Shown here one piece after another: positions 1 to 8,943 of a stretch of DNA of 64,000 nt. This stretch comes from Arthrobacter sp. MYb227 (GTDB lineage: Bacteria > Actinomycetota > Actinomycetes > Actinomycetales > Micrococcaceae). The translations under genes were made by a program, and so were the position numbers. The stretch spans positions 62,001 to 126,000 of the forward strand of contig NZ_PCPT01000007.1 in assembly GCF_002975435.1 (NCBI RefSeq), written 5' to 3'. The notes under the pieces are model-generated. The model was not told the DNA's origin, did not search any database, and saw only the letters and a program-made list of their open reading frames with translations. Position 1 is the stretch's first letter. Each line of letters begins with the position of its first letter.

Positions 1-1
1 T

Positions 2-1855
2 GCCCGGGGGCTAATAGAGAGCCGCGGAAAATACTCTCGCACGGTGAGGGTAATTAGTACCTATCATTCGAGGGTCGCGATGGAGATGACACCGCCTGGC
101 CGGGCCCGCTCCTTATTGGAGAAGTTTCGGTCTCTAACAAACTCCGGCTACACACTTCCTTCCCTGACTCAGATGGTGTGGGAGCAGAGTTCCGGGATTC
201 GGCCCACCCAAGAATTAGTTGATGCTGCTGCGAAGGAAGCACTAGCCAACGGACAACTACAGCTTTGTCTAGAATTATTGGGTAACGCTGAAAAATCCGG
301 TCCCGAAATTGAACTTATTTATCTTGAAGCGTTGTTACGAGCGGGCTACCTAGAACGAGCGAAGGACAGTGTTCGTGTACTGAGGCTTTCCCTAGGGTCA
401 AGGCACAGTGAAGAATTTGGTGGACTAAATACAGACGAAGTGGCAAGCATTTTTCGGCTCGATTTCATCGAAGTTTTGATGCTTTCTAGGCAACCTGCCA
501 CCGTCTGGGAGACACTCGAAACTAAACTTGACGACGTTCGTCGCGATTATGAAAAATGGTCCAAGGAACATAGCGAACGCACACCTGTTCTGACAGAGCT
601 TGCGGGGCATCTCGATCTTCTCGAAGCCGAAATTTGTCACCGCTATGGTGAACTCCCACGCAGAGAGAAACCGTACAACCATCCGCAATTGGCCGGGGAA
701 GAGCTACTGCGTTGGCAGTTTTTGCACAATAGGCAAAGCATTCGGTCAGGAAAAACTCGGTTGGGGCTCAAACGTGGCCGTGAACTGGTGATGCTCTTGC
801 AACAAGAGCGTCTCTCCAAGACCGCAAGCCAGCAAGTAAAACAGGAACTAGCAGATCTGTACCTGATCTCGGGGGAATGGCAGGAAGCCCTCGGAGTGCT
901 TAACTCTGCCTGGGTGGGTGGAGAAGAGTCTCCACGCCTGACAGAAATTGATGGACTGTATTCGGCGGTGGCACAACTTTTCGAAGCCGACCCAGTCGCC
1001 GCCATGGAACTTCTGAGCGTCGAAATTGAGCAGCTTCGCCTTTATGATCCTTACGGCCATCTGACATTGGCTGCGGCAGCTGCTGCATTGGCAGCGGCCC
1101 GGCTGAAGACTCCCGATGCGGGACAACTCCTAGCCCAGTTTGAATCCCTCGACATTTCTACGGATTGGGAAATTTCCCAAGGGGCAACGATTCTCCATGC
1201 TGGGACAAAATTCGAGCTGGGTCGCAAGGAAGAAGCCCTAGAACAGTTACGACAGGCTGCCGAGATTAATGCCGAACGAGGCATCGTCAATCTTGAACTA
1301 TCAATCCGCTTGATGATGGCTCGATTCGGGGATACCGAGGGCAGCGCCAAGCTCTATGCCTGTGCCCAGCGCTGCGATAGTTCGATCGCAGAAAAGGTTC
1401 TGGCTAACATCGGGGGAAGTACCAAAACTAACGGTGAGAGGCCTTCACAACATATTGCCGACAACTGGTCAATGGAGCATCGAAATCAAAGCGTACAGGG
1501 CTACTCCACCGCTGAATTGATTGATACTCATGCACTTGGATCTCACAAGATCACTTCACATACGGCTCGGCAGGAAATCCCAGAGCAAGATTCTCAACAA
1601 CCAAGTAGTGCTGCACTCGCATTGTTCTCCTCTCTGACCGCCAGACAACAAAGAATCGTTGCAGAAGCGGCCACCGGAGCAAGCAGCCGGGAAATATCGG
1701 CACGCCTACACATTAGGGTACGCACAGTTGAGGGACATTTGTATCAGATCTATCAGCGGGTAAACGTCGGTAATCGAGCCGAACTTCTTCAGCTGTACCT
1801 CGATGCACGAGCAGCCATGCAGAGGCCAGAAACGACTCTTAGAGGAGGTACTTAA
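2..1855 (+). CDS. LuxR-family (LAL/MalT-like) transcriptional regulator, 5'-partial
   Basis: A DNA-binding regulator whose C-terminus carries a LuxR/GerE helix-turn-helix, within about the last 65 residues (motif RTVEGHLYQIYQRV). The middle is an alpha-helical TPR-like region. A GTG at 44 could serve as a start, but the frame is open back to base 2. The translated upstream part aligns with the region after the ATPase domain of the third regulator (4095-6737), sharing a GL(I/V) start and a PPGR(A/S) motif. I therefore infer that the window edge cuts a longer gene whose N-terminal ATPase domain lies outside. It is the first of three tandem paralogues just upstream of the polysaccharide genes, so control of that locus is a reasonable inference. 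The ligand is unknown. The regulator class is secure; the true start is not visible. Confidence 0.85.
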   Translation, partial: ARGLIESRGKYSRTVRVISTYHSRVAMEMTPPGRARSLLEKFRSLTNSGYTLPSLTQMVWEQSSGIRPTQELVDAAAKEALANGQLQLCLELLGNAEKSGPEIELIYLEALLRAGYLERAKDSVRVLRLSLGSRHSEEFGGLNTDEVASIFRLDFIEVLMLSRQPATVWETLETKLDDVRRDYEKWSKEHSERTPVLTELAGHLDLLEAEICHRYGELPRREKPYNHPQLAGEELLRWQFLHNRQSIRSGKTRLGLKRGRELVMLLQQERLSKTASQQVKQELADLYLISGEWQEALGVLNSAWVGGEESPRLTEIDGLYSAVAQLFEADPVAAMELLSVEIEQLRLYDPYGHLTLAAAAAALAAARLKTPDAGQLLAQFESLDISTDWEISQGATILHAGTKFELGRKEEALEQLRQAAEINAERGIVNLELSIRLMMARFGDTEGSAKLYACAQRCDSSIAEKVLANIGGSTKTNGERPSQHIADNWSMEHRNQSVQGYSTAELIDTHALGSHKITSHTARQEIPEQDSQQPSSAALALFSSLTARQQRIVAEAATGASSREISARLHIRVRTVEGHLYQIYQRVNVGNRAELLQLYLDARAAMQRPETTLRGGT

Positions 1856-1857
1856 GT

Positions 1858-1926
1858 ATGCGGGAAAGACAAACGAGTAGAGCAAGTAAGCGAACTACTG
1901 ATGTTAGGCCAGAGAACAAGGCATAA
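1858..1926 (+). CDS. Possible 22-residue micro-ORF between two regulator genes
   Basis: An ATG at 1858 opens a 22-codon frame ending in TAA at 1924-1926. Its ribosome binding site (AGGAGGT, 1843-1849, 8-base spacer) is the best match in this neighbourhood and lies inside the last codons of the preceding regulator gene. The peptide is short and basic (many Arg/Lys, no hydrophobic stretch). It is in the same frame as the next regulator (2005) but separated from it by several stops. It could therefore be a translated leader, or the original start of that regulator stranded by mutation. No family is recognised. Confidence 0.3.
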   Translation: MRERQTSRASKRTTDVRPENKA

Positions 1927-2004
1927 GATCTTGAACAGATGGTGAGGGGCTATCTTGGGGGTAGCCCGTGACCGACTTAGCCGGTATTGGGGAACGGGTG
2001 AAAA

Positions 2005-4098
2005 ATGCGTTGTAAGACGTGGCGTCCAAAATTTTCTGAGGTACGCATTGATATACGGGGGAAACTGCACGGAGAATCCTTGGGGGGAGAAACTCGCGAG
2101 AACTATTTAGAAACAATAGTTGCAGCACTACGCGAAAATTCGAGTAAGCCGATAGTTCTTTTGGGGGAACACGGCGATGATCGAGTAGAACTTATTACCG
2201 AGGCTCACCGACGTGTGGCGGGGCCCGGGAAAATTGTCCATATTGTTGGTACAACCTATGCCCAGAATTTGCAGTATGGGGCGTTAGCATTTTTGCTTGC
2301 AGATTTGGAGCCTTCGGAGACACCGGCTCCTGCCCAGGTCATGAAGGCGATATCCCGAAGTGTTGGGCACAGCACCGGTGGCATTGTGGTTTTGCAATAC
2401 CCGCAACTTCTTGATGTCCATTCACGAACTGTACTGGCACAGCTTGCCTATAATCGCGCGATTTTGTTGGTAGTTCTTGCCGAACATCCGGGAGTTCTTC
2501 CGGCGGCTTTTGCCCCCATTCTTCGGAGCAATGACCACCACGAACTACGGATCAAACCGCTGTCATTGGATGAAGCCCACCAACGATTGGCACAGGACTA
2601 TGCGGCTACACCCACACCACTTGCCGTGGTGGCCTTGTGGCAACGAAGCCAAGGGAATCCGGGCTGGCTCACGGCACTGACACATGACGCCCTGGCCAAT
2701 GGAAAACTCATCATTCGAGATGGCCATTTGGTTCTAGGTGCCGGCGCATGGCCCACGGGTGGACGACTTGAAGCCATGGCATTATCGCAAACCGTTGTCT
2801 TAGAAAAAAGTGAACGGGAGCTGTTGCTTTCCATAGCTAAGAACCGGCAGGTACCACTCGAAACCCTCAGCAGTTCCGAGCTAGACGCTCTGGACCGGCT
2901 CATTAGCTGGGGCTTCATTCGCCGGAACAACCTCAGCGATGAAACTATCGAAGTGAGTTCGAGCCTTTTGGCAACAGAGCTCGATACCGGATTCGCAGCA
3001 CGGGATTTACGCGAACTAGAAGCTCAACGCACGAGCAACGGACATTTCTACGATTTTATTGTCGCGCGCTCAAGCCTCGAGCAAGCGTTGAAGCTAAATC
3101 AAGATCTCGAATCCCTCGACGCACACAAGATTCTTAAGGAATTACGCACCGGTCTTCTCGAAGGCGAGCTTGGTCGTGCCAGAGAATGCACCACGAGCTT
3201 GCTGGGAAGCTATCATGGGACGCTTCCTGCGGAATTGGTCCAAGTAGTAGTGCTCGCCCAAGCTGTCCTAGACGTTATTGAGGTTTCTACGGGAGCGGCA
3301 CTACCAGCTCTTGAGGCGCTCGGTGCACAACTAGAAATCTCCGGCACGGCCTATGACCGTTGGTTAGTTCAATCAATGAGAAATTTTCTGCTTGAAGACG
3401 ACGACCCAGCGAAACACGCACCGATGGCCTTTGAACGGGACTGGGACAACGGCAGATGGTGGTTCAGCGAGCTGCTAGCCTCACGTGAAAGTACATTACT
3501 TCACCACGGTCTGGCGGAAAATCGTGGGGTGCTTTCGGGACGTTCTGCATTGCTAGAAATCCTTGTGGGCGTTCGCCATGGCTACACACCCATTCCAGCC
3601 TTAGAACACGTAGAACCGCTTCTTGCTGGCTCTAACGTTATGAAGGCGCTGGATCTGATGCTGTGTTCTAACGGGACATTATCGGAGAACAAGACTGCAA
3701 TTGGGTTGGAAGTACTCCTTGACGCAGGATTCGTGATCTTCGCCAGTCCTTGGAGCAATAACGCCTTTGATCTACTTTCGGAGATCGAACGCACTACCTT
3801 GACGAACCGGATCAAGCGACGCAAGCGCGAGGGACAACTTGTCGTGAATCCATTGCCCGAAAACCTTCAAGAATACGACTTTCCGGTTTTGGAGGTCCTG
3901 ACCAAACGCGAAAAATTTGTGGCTTCGGCAGCGGCTCAAGGACTGAACAATCAACAAATTGCTAATGACGCTGGAGTTTCTGTCAGGACTGTTGAGGGAC
4001 ACCTTTACCAGATTTATTCTAAGCTTGCGCTCACCGGTCGACGGGATCTCAGTACACTGGTAGCCACGCTTCAAGCGGGTAGCGAAGCACGTATATGA
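2005..4098 (+). CDS. LuxR-family (LAL-like) regulator with degenerate ATPase domain
   Basis: Second of three tandem regulators, 697 residues. The N-terminal 250 residues are arranged like the STAND/MalT-type ATPase of the third paralogue, but the Walker A position reads GEHGDDRV (residues 54-61), without the Lys and Ser/Thr that bind phosphate. The Walker B position (VVLQYPQLLD) lacks acidic DE residues. A helical middle follows, then a C-terminal LuxR HTH at about residues 630-690 (RTVEGHLYQIYSKL). ATP binding is therefore unlikely, while DNA binding should be intact. ATG 2005 is the furthest upstream start after the in-frame TGA at 1999. It has no good Shine-Dalgarno, so a later start such as TTG at 2083 is possible. 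The 3' end overlaps the next gene by ATGA. Control of the downstream polysaccharide block is inferred from position. Confidence 0.82.
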   Translation: MRCKTWRPKFSEVRIDIRGKLHGESLGGETRENYLETIVAALRENSSKPIVLLGEHGDDRVELITEAHRRVAGPGKIVHIVGTTYAQNLQYGALAFLLADLEPSETPAPAQVMKAISRSVGHSTGGIVVLQYPQLLDVHSRTVLAQLAYNRAILLVVLAEHPGVLPAAFAPILRSNDHHELRIKPLSLDEAHQRLAQDYAATPTPLAVVALWQRSQGNPGWLTALTHDALANGKLIIRDGHLVLGAGAWPTGGRLEAMALSQTVVLEKSERELLLSIAKNRQVPLETLSSSELDALDRLISWGFIRRNNLSDETIEVSSSLLATELDTGFAARDLRELEAQRTSNGHFYDFIVARSSLEQALKLNQDLESLDAHKILKELRTGLLEGELGRARECTTSLLGSYHGTLPAELVQVVVLAQAVLDVIEVSTGAALPALEALGAQLEISGTAYDRWLVQSMRNFLLEDDDPAKHAPMAFERDWDNGRWWFSELLASRESTLLHHGLAENRGVLSGRSALLEILVGVRHGYTPIPALEHVEPLLAGSNVMKALDLMLCSNGTLSENKTAIGLEVLLDAGFVIFASPWSNNAFDLLSEIERTTLTNRIKRRKREGQLVVNPLPENLQEYDFPVLEVLTKREKFVASAAAQGLNNQQIANDAGVSVRTVEGHLYQIYSKLALTGRRDLSTLVATLQAGSEARI

Positions 4099-6737
4099 GT
4101 TCCCGGGTTGCAGCTACTCATATTCCAGACCATAGCGTGGCACAGAGGGAAATCACAGAAATTCTGCAGAGTGATTCAAGTAATGGCGTGGTTATTTCGG
4201 GTCCGATTGGAAGTCGAAAGTCGGAGTTCTTGATTTCCTGTATTAACTCTGATTTTGCTTCCACGGTTCACTTGCTATGTTCTCCGGTCTCAGCAGAGAT
4301 TCCTTTTGGAGCTTTGGCACCGATGCTGATCGATATGGTTCAGCCGTTGCATGAGCTTAATGTGCTGCGGTTTCTAACGCACCGATTTGAAACCGCAACC
4401 GTGACCAAGCGACACCTGGTGCTCATCGAGGAAGCCCAGTTTCTTGATGTTGCAAGCGCATTTGTCCTTTCTCAGTTGGCACTGGCTAAGAAAATCAAAC
4501 TTGTCTTACTCACCGTCGGCATTGGTCGAAACGAACAGGTAGTGGCGAGCACCGAACTTGGGGCATTGCTGGGGCATGTAGCCATTGCTGCGCTCACCCC
4601 CGCTGAAGTCGCAAGTTTCTCAAGGATGATCCTTGGGAATCCAACCTCTGATTCGACGAACCAAGTAATCACAGCGGCTTGCTCAGGAAATCCGGTACTG
4701 GTCGAAGCCTTCATAGCCTCGTCACTTTCGCAGAATGTTCTTCGCGAAAGTCAGGGATGGTACTGCTTGACTCAGCCATACGTCGAAAATGATGAGGCGC
4801 TTCATGCTGTTGTCGCCGGTATACAGAAACGGCTCAGCGAATCCGATGCCGAAGCTCTAGAAATTCTTGCGCTCAATGGTGCGGAGGATTCGGCAGTATT
4901 AGTTAGAGTTTGTGCCACAGATACCGCGCGCCTCATAGGAACGGGACTAGTTGGTCACCTAGATGAAACACGTTTGTGCATTAGCTCCCCGCTATATTCC
5001 CAGGTGTTGCGGGAGCTGGTGCCACCGGGGCGAAGCAAACACCTGTGGTTGAAGCTCTCCGCGGACCGAGAACATCGTGGAGCATTACCTAATAGTTTGT
5101 TGTGGGCGCTGAGCAGTGGTGCAAGTGCCACCGATGACCAATTCTATGAAGCAATTGAAACAGCCCTGAATCACAATGACGAGGTTGGGGCCTGGAAACT
5201 ATACCAACTGGCAAAAACCTTGAATAAGAATCTTCAAAATGCTCAGCAAGGTGCCCGCGCGCTACTTGGACTGGGGCAATACCAGTTAGCCTTACGGGAA
5301 ATTGCCGAGGCGCTGGAAACCGAAGATGATCCACGCGAAGTTTTGAGACTTCGTTCCCTTGCAGCTACGGCGCTGTGGCGCACGGGAGACTCTGGTGACG
5401 GAATCGAAAAACTTCTCGATGATTGGAATAACCAATGCAAAACCTGGGGAGAAGATCCAAAGTCCCGGGATCAAACAGAAATTCAACGCAACTCTAGAGC
5501 AATAACATTATTACGCTTGTGGATAGCCGTTGCTCAGAGCGAGGATCTTGAAACGACTCTAGAACAAGCCCGATCCATTGAGATTGGTTCCCCAAAAGGT
5601 AGCTTGGAAGGGCTTTTAGCGGTAGATGCAAAGTGTCTGACGCTCTTGAGGCTCGGGAAATTTGTTGAAGCTTCCGATAGTGCCTTGGAAAATCTGAAGA
5701 ATATTGAAGAAGACTCGGACCTGGAGTCATATATTGGCTTTCAGATCATGGCTACCGCGCTGAGAGTGTTATTCGCAGTGGGGGAATATGCAAAGGTACG
5801 GTCAATAGTTGCCTCTGGTATGCCCAAGAATACTAAGGTTTATATGCAATGGGCGGGAACTATGCACTTGTGGTCGGCCCTTGCTGCGGTCCAAGAAGGC
5901 CGCTGGTCACTGGCAAGGACTCAACTGTATGAGGCACGAGCCGAACTTACATTTCATGATCCAGATAAGTTACTAGAACTTTGCCAAGCTCTGTGCTCAT
6001 TCGAGCAACAGCAGGTCTCGGGCCAAACGTCAGCGTCCCCCAGTTTTTCCTCTGAAAAGCATCTGCGGCGCGGGTGGGCAGCCGGAGAAAACACAGATGC
6101 GATCCTCCTGGCTCGGGGCTATCTGGCGTTAGCCGGAGCTCAAAAAGCACAAGGACAGCTTGCCGAACTCATTGACCGTGCTAGTGCTTCCATATGCCGT
6201 CACACGGAGTTGCAGCTGTCACTAATGTTATGGCGGAGTACAACTAACGTCGGCGAACGCGGCCCTGCCTTACGAGGTTTAGAAACGCTATGTGCGCCAC
6301 CGGTCGGTCGAAAAACTCCCGCTGTTCTATTGCTTACCCGCAGCGGAGACAAAACGCAGACCGAAGAATTAGTTGTAGTTGCGGAAGAACTGTTCAACCA
6401 CGGTGAAACGGGGTTGGGCGCCGAACTGCTGGCAAACATTCTCGGAACCTTGACCCATGATGGAGATGAACGCCAACGAGGAGTTCTACTGCGCAGACTC
6501 GCTGCCTGGATCGACGAATTGGGTGGGGTTCCTTGGGGTTCCTTATCCGGTGTGCTAAGCGAAAGAAATCTGACCGCCCGGGAAAAAGAGATTATCGATC
6601 TGGTCCAGCAAGGAATGAGCAATAAGGAAATTGCCAAGTTGCTGACGGTTTCACAACGCACAGTTGAAGGACATTTGTACCGGGTATTTGCAAAACTGGG
6701 GATAGCCGGGCGAGCTGAGCTTGATTCACTTCCCTAA
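4095..6737 (+). CDS. LuxR-family (LAL/MalT-like) regulator, ATPase-TPR-HTH
   Basis: Third tandem regulator, 880 residues. The N-terminal STAND-type ATPase domain has a P-loop-like GPIGSRKS (residues 36-43): Lys and Ser are kept, but the Gly before Lys is Arg. The Walker B-like strand HLVLIEEAQ (106-113) has Glu-Glu instead of Asp-Glu. A long helical TPR-like middle follows, then a LuxR/GerE HTH at about 818-878 (LTAREKEIIDLV, RTVEGHLYRVFAKL). The length is typical of LAL regulators. ATG 4095 overlaps the stop of the previous gene (ATGA), indicating translational coupling and one operon. It is the last gene before the polysaccharide leader, so it is the best candidate activator of that operon (inference). 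Its effector cannot be read from the sequence. Confidence 0.88.
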   Translation: MSSRVAATHIPDHSVAQREITEILQSDSSNGVVISGPIGSRKSEFLISCINSDFASTVHLLCSPVSAEIPFGALAPMLIDMVQPLHELNVLRFLTHRFETATVTKRHLVLIEEAQFLDVASAFVLSQLALAKKIKLVLLTVGIGRNEQVVASTELGALLGHVAIAALTPAEVASFSRMILGNPTSDSTNQVITAACSGNPVLVEAFIASSLSQNVLRESQGWYCLTQPYVENDEALHAVVAGIQKRLSESDAEALEILALNGAEDSAVLVRVCATDTARLIGTGLVGHLDETRLCISSPLYSQVLRELVPPGRSKHLWLKLSADREHRGALPNSLLWALSSGASATDDQFYEAIETALNHNDEVGAWKLYQLAKTLNKNLQNAQQGARALLGLGQYQLALREIAEALETEDDPREVLRLRSLAATALWRTGDSGDGIEKLLDDWNNQCKTWGEDPKSRDQTEIQRNSRAITLLRLWIAVAQSEDLETTLEQARSIEIGSPKGSLEGLLAVDAKCLTLLRLGKFVEASDSALENLKNIEEDSDLESYIGFQIMATALRVLFAVGEYAKVRSIVASGMPKNTKVYMQWAGTMHLWSALAAVQEGRWSLARTQLYEARAELTFHDPDKLLELCQALCSFEQQQVSGQTSASPSFSSEKHLRRGWAAGENTDAILLARGYLALAGAQKAQGQLAELIDRASASICRHTELQLSLMLWRSTTNVGERGPALRGLETLCAPPVGRKTPAVLLLTRSGDKTQTEELVVVAEELFNHGETGLGAELLANILGTLTHDGDERQRGVLLRRLAAWIDELGGVPWGSLSGVLSERNLTAREKEIIDLVQQGMSNKEIAKLLTVSQRTVEGHLYRVFAKLGIAGRAELDSLP

Positions 6738-7057
6738 ATGAACCACCAAATACGCCGTGAATCTATAGTGCGAGTGAATTCTACGTCGATACACGTATTG
6801 GCAATCGAACAATCAGGTAGTTCCTACGCGTGAGCTGGGTGAGGGACCCCGCCTAATGTTTGAAGTAGCCCGGTTTGGGCCTTCATAGAGCTCGGAATCA
6901 ATTAAGTGCACTTGATTCGTGACTAGGCTCGGGGGACCTCCGGGCAACAAGTGGTTTGTTCTACGATTCCACTTGACCGCAAAGGACTGGAGTCGGCGGT
7001 TGGCGATTTGCGCCCCAGCGCGCGATCGACCCCCCAGCAGCCGCCGGCTCCTTCCAC

Positions 7058-7095
7058 AGCCCCAAGGGAAGTACTACTTGGGGGCTCGTGTTTTT
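7058..7095 (+). terminator. Hairpin plus T5: terminator or attenuator 1
   Basis: AGCCCCAAG (7058-7066) pairs with CTTGGGGGCT (7077-7086, one extra G) around a 10-base loop, followed by TTTTT at 7091-7095. It is well placed to end transcription from the regulator operon or to attenuate transcription into the polysaccharide operon. Confidence 0.5.
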
Positions 7096-7214
7096 CCCAA
7101 ACAGTTGCGGCGCGAAACTCTGCTTGGATACTCATGGATCAGTGCCCTCACTTTGCTCCCCTGTTAGTTTGTCTGCGCGGGAGGTAAATGCCTTTTCAGT
7201 ACGGGATTTATTCC

Positions 7215-7247
7215 CATACTCGGCTGCATCATGAGTATGCGTTTTTT
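7215..7247 (+). terminator. Hairpin plus T6: terminator or attenuator 2
   Basis: A perfect CATACTC (7215-7221) / GAGTATG (7233-7239) stem with an 11-base loop is followed after two bases by TTTTTT (7242-7247). The stem is AT-rich and weaker than the hairpin at 7058. Two such elements in one leader suggest attenuation rather than simple termination, which is inference. Confidence 0.4.
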
Positions 7248-7381
7248 GGTTCGAGTACCTACTTGCGCAAGAAAGACAGTATTCGAGTGTTCGGTTACGC
7301 GTGTTCGCCGCATCACGCGGAACTAGGCTCAAAGTGAAGCGGTTGGGGAAAGCCGCTAACCACTTGGGGATTTGGGGAACA

Positions 7382-7456
7382 ATGAATTTCGCATTGGGCG
7401 CTTATGCGTCTTTGGCAGTATTTCATCTGTGCCTAGACAAGAGGCAGAACAGATGA
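7382..7456 (+). CDS. Putative 24-residue leader peptide coupled to the sugar transferase
   Basis: ATG at 7382 is preceded by two GGGGA/GGGG Shine-Dalgarno-like tracts (7366-7370 and 7374-7377). It opens a 24-codon frame with a hydrophobic centre and a basic end. Its TGA (7454-7456) overlaps the ATG of the sugar transferase at 7453 in an ATGA junction, the same coupling used between many genes in this locus. I infer a translated leader that controls or couples translation of the first enzyme. The peptide itself has no recognised family. Confidence 0.4.
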   Translation: MNFALGAYASLAVFHLCLDKRQNR

Positions 7457-8943
7457 CCGAGATAAATGATCCATTCGAATTTGAGACCAACACAAATTGG
7501 CTTCCGGTTCGAAGTACTACCCGTGGCCAACGGAAAACGACCGCAGTTGAGTTCCCGGCACGCGAATGGCGCAGAAGATTTACGTGGCGACTGATAGCCA
7601 CCGATGTGGCCATCATCGTGACGGTTTGTCTTTCCGCACTGTTCTTGGCACAAGAATCTTCACGCACCTTGATGTTTGAAGCGCTCGGAGTTTCACTATT
7701 TTGGATCGTGCTTCTAGCTCTTTACAGAACTCGCTCACTCCAGCGAATTGGCGTTGGCGCCATGGAATACAAACGAGTCGTTGATGCCACGGCGGTTGCC
7801 GCCGGCTGGACAGCGATACTTGTGGTTTTCACCGGTTCTTTTCAAGTTCGGTGGATGCTCGTTGTGGTATTCCCGGTTGGACTTGCCGCTTTACTGCTGG
7901 CCCGCTGGTTGTGGCGCGGATGGCTAAACAGGCAGAGTATGAAGTCGGGTCACTACCTATCCCGGGTTGTTGTAGTGGGACAGAAAACCGACATTGACTA
8001 TGTAACTAATAGGCTCGCTCAACATTCCGGGCCGGCCTACAAAGTTGTCGGTGTAGTTTTCGACGAAGCAACAGTGTCTGGTACAAATGCTAGCTACCCG
8101 CAACGTGCGGGACTGGCAACGCTTGAAAGCGTTGTTGCCGGTACCGGTGCCGACGCAGTGATAGTTGCAGGAAGCCTGCGTGAGGGAAACCAAGCCATAA
8201 GAAATCTTGGGTGGCGCCTTGAAGAATCTCGTACGCAGATCATTTTGGTTTCTAGTCTGACAAATGTTGCAGGTCCACGGATTCGTATGCGTCCGGTAGA
8301 AGGACTGCCACTGATGCATGTTGATTTGCCTAATTTTGAAGGCGGCCATCATGTAATCAAGCGTGGCATGGATGTAGTTCTTTCTGCCGTGGCTCTTATT
8401 GCTTTATCCCCGGTATTCGTGGTGCTGGCATTAATCGTCAAGCAGGACAGCACGGGGCAGGCTTTCTTCTCACAGCAGAGGGTGGGACGGGACGGCGAAC
8501 TATTCAAGATGTACAAGTTTCGTTCCATGGTGGTTGATGCGGAAGCACAACTTGAAGAACTACGTGAACTCAATGAGGGACATGGGCATCTTTTCAAAAT
8601 GAAAGAAGACCCAAGGATCACTACTTCTGGTCGCTGGCTGCGTAAATATTCACTAGACGAACTGCCCCAGCTATATAACGTGTTCAAGGGTGATATGTCC
8701 TTGGTTGGACCGCGCCCGCCATTAGCAAGTGAAGTAGCCCAATACGAGGGTCCGACTCAGCGCCGCCTCTACATCAAACCAGGTGTTACAGGTTTGTGGC
8801 AGACACGTGGCCGTTCCGAACTACCCATGGATGAGAGCATCCGACTTGATCTCTACTATGTAGAAAATTGGTCGGTGACCGGAGATCTCATGATCATGTG
8901 GCGAACCCTGAAAATCATGATTAAGCCGGAAGGTGCCTACTAA
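7453..8943 (+). CDS. Undecaprenyl-phosphate sugar-1-phosphate transferase (polyprenyl glycosylphosphotransferase)
   Basis: Priming enzyme of polysaccharide synthesis: it moves a sugar-1-phosphate from a nucleotide sugar to undecaprenyl phosphate in the membrane. From ATG 7453 it has 496 residues. Hydrophobic segments make up the N-terminal part, a CoA-binding-like Rossmann region lies in the middle, and the last 200 residues are a bacterial sugar transferase domain. That domain shows KRGMDVVLS at its membrane entry, QQRVGRDG, YKFRSM, the DELPQLYNV segment, LVGPRPP and PGVTGLWQ. This domain order is that of WbaP/CpsE/ExoY-type enzymes. The frame extends upstream to a TTG at 7372, but ATG 7453 is preferred because it has AGAGG nine bases upstream and ATGA coupling to a short leader frame. 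It is the first enzyme gene of block A. The exact sugar cannot be told from sequence. Confidence 0.92.
   Translation: MTEINDPFEFETNTNWLPVRSTTRGQRKTTAVEFPAREWRRRFTWRLIATDVAIIVTVCLSALFLAQESSRTLMFEALGVSLFWIVLLALYRTRSLQRIGVGAMEYKRVVDATAVAAGWTAILVVFTGSFQVRWMLVVVFPVGLAALLLARWLWRGWLNRQSMKSGHYLSRVVVVGQKTDIDYVTNRLAQHSGPAYKVVGVVFDEATVSGTNASYPQRAGLATLESVVAGTGADAVIVAGSLREGNQAIRNLGWRLEESRTQIILVSSLTNVAGPRIRMRPVEGLPLMHVDLPNFEGGHHVIKRGMDVVLSAVALIALSPVFVVLALIVKQDSTGQAFFSQQRVGRDGELFKMYKFRSMVVDAEAQLEELRELNEGHGHLFKMKEDPRITTSGRWLRKYSLDELPQLYNVFKGDMSLVGPRPPLASEVAQYEGPTQRRLYIKPGVTGLWQTRGRSELPMDESIRLDLYYVENWSVTGDLMIMWRTLKIMIKPEGAY

Larger units (their letters stand above)
6738..7381. promoter_or_regulatory. Long leader/intergenic region before the polysaccharide operon
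   Basis: A stretch of about 640 bases without a convincing protein gene separates the regulators from the sugar transferase. It contains two hairpins followed by T-runs (listed separately) and a palindrome AAGTGCACTT at 6904-6913. It also has an inverted pair CAAGTGG (6948-6954) / CCACTTG (6969-6975) and another CCACTTG at 7360-7366. A 49-codon frame at 7188-7337 starts only 2-3 bases after a GGGAGGT, which is too close to be convincing. The layout fits a regulated promoter with a long structured leader. No -35/-10 pair could be fixed by eye. Confidence 0.5.

Noticed and set aside
6200-6661. 153-residue open frame on the - strand
   Set aside because: It is antisense to the LuxR regulator, including its HTH, and is Ser/Arg-rich as expected for a shadow frame.
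7372-7452. Upstream TTG start for the sugar transferase
   Set aside because: No ribosome binding site at a proper distance, the extra residues match no family part, and ATG 7453 has both a site and ATGA coupling.
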